Positions 59,977 through 64,000 of a DNA stretch of 64,000 nucleotides are shown here, piece after piece. Every line of letters starts with the position of its first letter. The stretch's first letter is position 1. The stretch is from Kryptolebias marmoratus (lineage: Eukaryota; Chordata; Actinopteri; Cyprinodontiformes; Rivulidae), in NCBI RefSeq assembly GCF_001649575.2, contig NC_051450.1, positions 16,892,881 through 16,956,880 of the forward strand. Reading direction: 5' to 3'. A program made the position numbers and the translations under genes. Under the pieces are notes generated by a model. That model was given only the letters and a program-made list of their open reading frames with translations. It did no database searches and had not been told where the DNA came from.

Positions 59977-60515
59977 CCATCCATCCATTTTCTGCTGCTT
60001 ATCCATGGTCAGGTCATGGAGGGAACGGGTCCAAAAGGGAAACCCAGATATCCCTCTCCACAGCAGTGTTCTCCATCTCCTCTTGGGGCATTCCCAGACC
60101 AGAGAGGATACATAATCCCTCCAGTGAGTTCTTGGTCTGCCATAGGGTCTCCTTCCAGTGGGATGTGTCCAGAAAACCTCCAAAGGGAGGTTCCCAGGAT
60201 ATCCTAATCAGATCCCTGAACCACTTCAGCTGACTCTTTTTGATGCTGAAGAACAGCAGCTCTACTCCAGGCTCCCCCAGATGATGGAGCTTCTCACCTT
60301 ATCTTTAAAGCTTATCTTAGCCTCATGACCATAGGTGAGGAATGGGATGTAGATGGATCAGTAAGATGGTCGAGATGGTCTTTCTTAATACTCATGAACA
60401 AGACACCAAGATTCTTGAACTCTTCCAGTTGAAGCAGAGCCTCACACTTGACAAGGAGAGTGCTCCACAGGCTTTTAGTTAGGAACCTTGTCTTCAGAGT
60501 TAAGAGCTGACTGTC
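59977..60515 (-). mobile_element. LINE 3' end with protein C-terminus, reversed, copy B
   Basis: Read on the minus strand, the segment encodes EVFWTHPTGRRPYGRPRTHW then RDYVSSLVWE, the hallmark C-terminal 'GRPRTRWRDY' block of a widespread fish non-LTR retrotransposon. It ends with 'DKQQKMDGW' and an ATCC-type tail at 59977-59990. Further right, blocks such as CTCATGACCATAGGTGAGG (about 60323) and 'cttgaactcttccagttgaagcagag' type text (60412-60442) match the usual upstream part of the same element. It is 5'-truncated and frame-broken. It sits head to tail with copy A, each with its own 3' tail. Confidence 0.75.
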
Positions 60516-60527
60516 ATCCTGGGTGCT

Positions 60528-60548
60528 ACACACACACACACACACACA
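60528..60548. repeat. (CA)n microsatellite
   Basis: A perfect AC dinucleotide run of 21 bp just right of the LINE fragment. Confidence 0.95.
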
Positions 60549-63500
60549 GTGGAACTAGATCAGTGCACTCTGAAAGTCATTCTTTGAGGACCCAACCCCA
60601 CTTCAAAAAAAAAAAAAACAACTATCTCTTCAGTGCAGGCCTTTCACTCTTTGAGATTTTTATATCTATTGACCCTCTGCTGTTGGAGGTTGGGGTAACA
60701 TTCTACACACTAGTCCTTTATAAAATGATTTGTTGATTTCTTTTATGTCCATGGCAATGAAAAAAATAATTTGAGTCATACAGCTGATGTCATTATTGAC
60801 TTAACAAAAACATCCAGCAGTTTGGGAAAACTGGCTTTTTCTAACTTGCTTTCTTTCTTTTGTTCTACCACATTGATGATTTCATGGAAACAAGTCAGTT
60901 TATTTATTCTTGACAGTTGCCTTGGTCATGTAACTGTGACCAAAACCCTAATTGTGATTTAAAATTTCCATTTTACTCTATAAAGTAAAGAAATGTTTTC
61001 CCTTTTGCTCACTGTCTAACCCATCTTCTCCTGTTCACCTTTTCTTACCCTTGTCTTCACCCTCTGGAATATTAAATTTTCTTTTCCACTCATAAAATTG
61101 AACCTCACTTTAAGGACAAGCCTCCTAGCTGGGTCAGTATTCTTTGATTGACTCAGTGATGTTGAAATCATGGTCTTTTGTGGGAACAATAAAGTCTTTT
61201 TGTTCTTTTTGTCACCAAACAAGACAATGATCTCTTTTGTTCTCTAAAGTTAAACACTGTGGCAGATATAAACTTGAAATTCCTAACTTTCCATCAAAGC
61301 CTTGAACATATTGAGCAACTAGTAGATTCCAGTCTTACATCTCGACACTAAACCCAATTTGTCAGTGTCAGCCGCATGACCCTTTTGCTTAAAATGAAAA
61401 ACCTAAAAAAAAATCTTATCCCTGGTTCAGTTTAAACACACACCACGTACAGACCAGGGAAAACACACACACCCATAGAAAAATAAATACAATTCTTTTT
61501 ATTTCTGAAAAGACCTGTTGTGTTTTTTAATTATTTCCTCCTTAGAGCAGTTAAAACCTCTTATAATTTCCAATAGGCCGCCTGCTGGTCCACAAGTCAT
61601 TTTCACTTTGAAGTACTTTAAAACCAGGATTCATTTAATTATACATAAAGATGAAATCATCATATTGATGGGGTGGCCTGCCAGTTTTGGCACTACAAAG
61701 AGTCTCCTACCAGGTCTGAAAGAAACATGAAGGGTTCTGCTTATGGCTGTGAATGCACTCACACCAGGTTCACATTTTACTCAATTGAGGTCATTCTTCT
61801 TCATTAAAGTGGCCTACATTGCACCACGAACACACCTCATGCCAGTCAATAGAGCTGAAGCCTAAAGTTTCATATTTTTAATCATAAAAAGATTGAACCT
61901 GTCAAACTTAGTTCTATAGAGATAAATATACTGGAACCGGGAGCCAGTGATCTCTCCTCACCGTCTTGTACTTCATTTTCTGACTAGAGCTTTGTCATCA
62001 ATTTTCAAACCAATTCGGTCCAACAAACCAGTGAAGTTAAGAGCCTGAAAACGCCAACGTTTGAGTTTTTACCCGTGTCTTTCCTGTAGCTAAATGACTT
62101 CACAGAGACAGAGCTTTCCTTCAGTCAGTTCGTGTGACTAACAGGCAGGTCTCGGTGGGTACAGTGTGCTTACCCCTGGCTTGCCGGGCACAGTTGGGTC
62201 CTGAGACAGGCTCTCCTCAGTGTGAAACTCCCTCACCAGCGCTCGTGGCAGCAGACCAGCTGAATTCCGTCGGATTACAGAAATATTTGGACAAATCGCT
62301 ACATTAATTTAACACCTTGCTAAAATAATTTCTCCTCTATGAAATGCGAGGAGAGCAATTAGGCTCGACTAAATGAAAAACTGCTACAAGTTTGAGGTAA
62401 AAATTAAATTCTAACCATGTAATACAAACTTTCATTCTGTCCTTTTTACCGTTTAAACAAGATGGGGCAAAAGAACTGAGCTAGAATAAGGGGGATTTCA
62501 GGTGCTTCAAAATACCTATTGTGCTTATCAGCAAAGCCTTTTGTAAATGACTGATTACTTAAGAGGAGCATCTGGTTCAGGTTTAACCTGCGTTTTGTTT
62601 TGAGAGCATGAACTTTCTTACCTTCAAACCCTCCGTATTAACTTAAGCAGGATGCTGTTCTGTGCGCAGACATATCATACGTTGGTGGACAAACCCGTTA
62701 AGATGAAGACTTCATGGGAGTGATCTGTGTTTTTATGTAAAAAAACTCTTTCATGTTTCTTCTGCTGTCTTTCAGTGACAGCTGATAAATGTGCAGCCTG
62801 TCACTGCTGACTGAACTGAAACTAAGCCAGATGTCGCCTGTTTGACATCTCTGACATGAAAATACAGACCAGTCACAGCCAGACCTTTACAAGACTTTAT
62901 AGTTCTGTATTAGGACTCTTTTCAGTCTTTCAGTCTTTTTTTTTTTCTTCTATTTTTCTCTCTTACGTTCTCCTTTTATCCCTTGTTAGTGGCTAGCCTC
63001 TGGTTACTCGGGTTAGGTTAAACAAGCCACCTTCAAAGCCATATCACCACCGGGGTTGGAAAAGGGTCAGAGCGCAGCAGAGTGTGTGGTTTGAGGCCCT
63101 AACTGGAGGGCACAGCTGCTAGCCAGCCAAGGATTGCTGCCCTGCGTGGTTATACAAGCAGCAGCTCTGCATTATGTTCATCTTCTCTCAGTGCAACAAG
63201 CACAGCTGTTTGCATAGTCATATCAGATTACTGCACGGTGCTACCCTTGCAGAGTAAGTTTGACTGTTTTCCATGAGTAATGTAAAAATCTCCAGCTCTC
63301 ATGAAATAAAGATTAGCAGGGTGTTGAGGTGTGCTAAATCCCCACGGCGATGATGGCCAAAAATCTGAAAATTGCACATCTTTTATTCATCTGGCAGCTG
63401 TGCATCTGAAAACACCATAGTGGCCTTTTTGTTTCAGTCCTTTGAACCCCTGGCCATTTTACGTTCCTCCCTCTCTGCCCCCAGTTTTCTTCCTGCAGCT

Positions 63501-64000
63501 TACAGGAGACGAGTACAGTGCGGGCCTCATTTAAAGGGTCATTACTGCTAATCCACTGAAACAATGAGGAAGTAGAAACAATGTGCTCTCTAGTCCTCGG
63601 CGCTGTCCAAGAATAAAGGCCTCTTGTCTGTTCCACAGATGTATAGTAGACGGTCGTTGTACTTGTCTCCGTGCTAGATGATCTAAATAAATGACTCATT
63701 CAAAATGAAAAGTTTATAAAAACGACATGAAACATTATTCTGAGCTTTAACAACGGTTTTGGGAATTTCAGTTCAAACTGACTCTTGATGGAAGTTTGAA
63801 ACAGTGGCAGTAACAAAAATAAGATTCAGAAGCCAACTACATAATATAGTTCAGATTTCATGATATTCGCTCGTAACGTTTTGTGTTTGCTGCGACTAAA
63901 GGGCCTGTTGGTACTGAACTCACTGAAGAGCGTATGAAGCTGGTATGGATTAGATTCCTCTGTTGCTACTTGTCATCCCTTAGGGTGCTTGAACCTTTCT
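60549..64000. other. Non-coding stretch, mostly unique
   Basis: No exon or recognised repeat is supported. Less AT-rich, repeat-free text lies at about 62100-62290 and 63000-63260 and could be regulatory. The minus-strand frame 63334-63699 (121 codons) has no recognisable domain and is not splice-supported. Confidence 0.35.

Noticed and set aside
63334..63699. 121-codon minus-strand frame
   Set aside because: Low similarity to anything known and no splice or promoter context.

Overview
The window reads as nuclear DNA from a ray-finned fish, probably an acanthomorph/cyprinodontiform-type teleost. It is AT-rich by eye and almost free of long open frames. It is full of teleost-type interspersed repeats: tRNA-derived SINEs, L2/CR1-like and other LINE 3' ends, short non-autonomous DNA transposons (MITEs), Ty3/gypsy remnants and many (TG)n microsatellites. 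I see nothing bacterial, plasmid-like or phage-like: no operons, CRISPR arrays, rRNA or ordinary tRNA genes.

Protein-coding content is small. The best supported coding pieces are an internal exon at 2278-2374 (reading begins DEFYQQLQAIRQPW) and a 36-nt micro-exon at 7010-7045. Both are on the + strand and have good splice signals. A possible third exon ends in a stop at 7920-7922, but its best reading does not match the phase of the micro-exon. I do not recognise the protein. Weaker gene signals are a CRE/ETS-like promoter with a possible first exon at 12.7-12.97 kb, a possible exon at 15.4 kb, a possible non-coding first exon at 52.2-52.65 kb, and short candidate exons near 55.6, 55.75 and 57.8 kb. 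Most of 8-64 kb is therefore best read as long introns or intergenic sequence.

Layout: 0-1 kb, a reversed SINE abutting a LINE 3' end. 1.5-10.3 kb, exons mixed with two MITE families that have long inverted repeats, a tandem-like AGCTAAAA region, a LINE 3' end, and an LTR-like piece nested in a MITE. 10.3-23.7 kb, mostly unique non-coding DNA with one hAT-like MITE. 23.7-28.9 kb, a full-length SINE, a hAT-like MITE with a perfect 8-bp target duplication, a gypsy reverse-transcriptase relic and a SINE head. 29-38.5 kb, mostly unique. 38.5-38.9 kb, a TTAA-flanked MITE beside a hAT-like MITE. 41-58 kb, a local cluster of one mid-size repeat family (eight recognisable copies here, one more at 16 kb), a gypsy integrase-end relic and several transposon-free, relatively GC-rich stretches that could be conserved regulatory DNA. 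59.2-60.5 kb, a MITE fragment and two LINE 3' ends inserted one behind the other. 60.5-64 kb, mostly unique.

I did not find a convincing new biological system. The items most worth checking are the identity of the exons, the 12.7-kb promoter candidate, the clustered repeat family and the decayed gypsy pieces. All family assignments are from pattern memory, not from a search.
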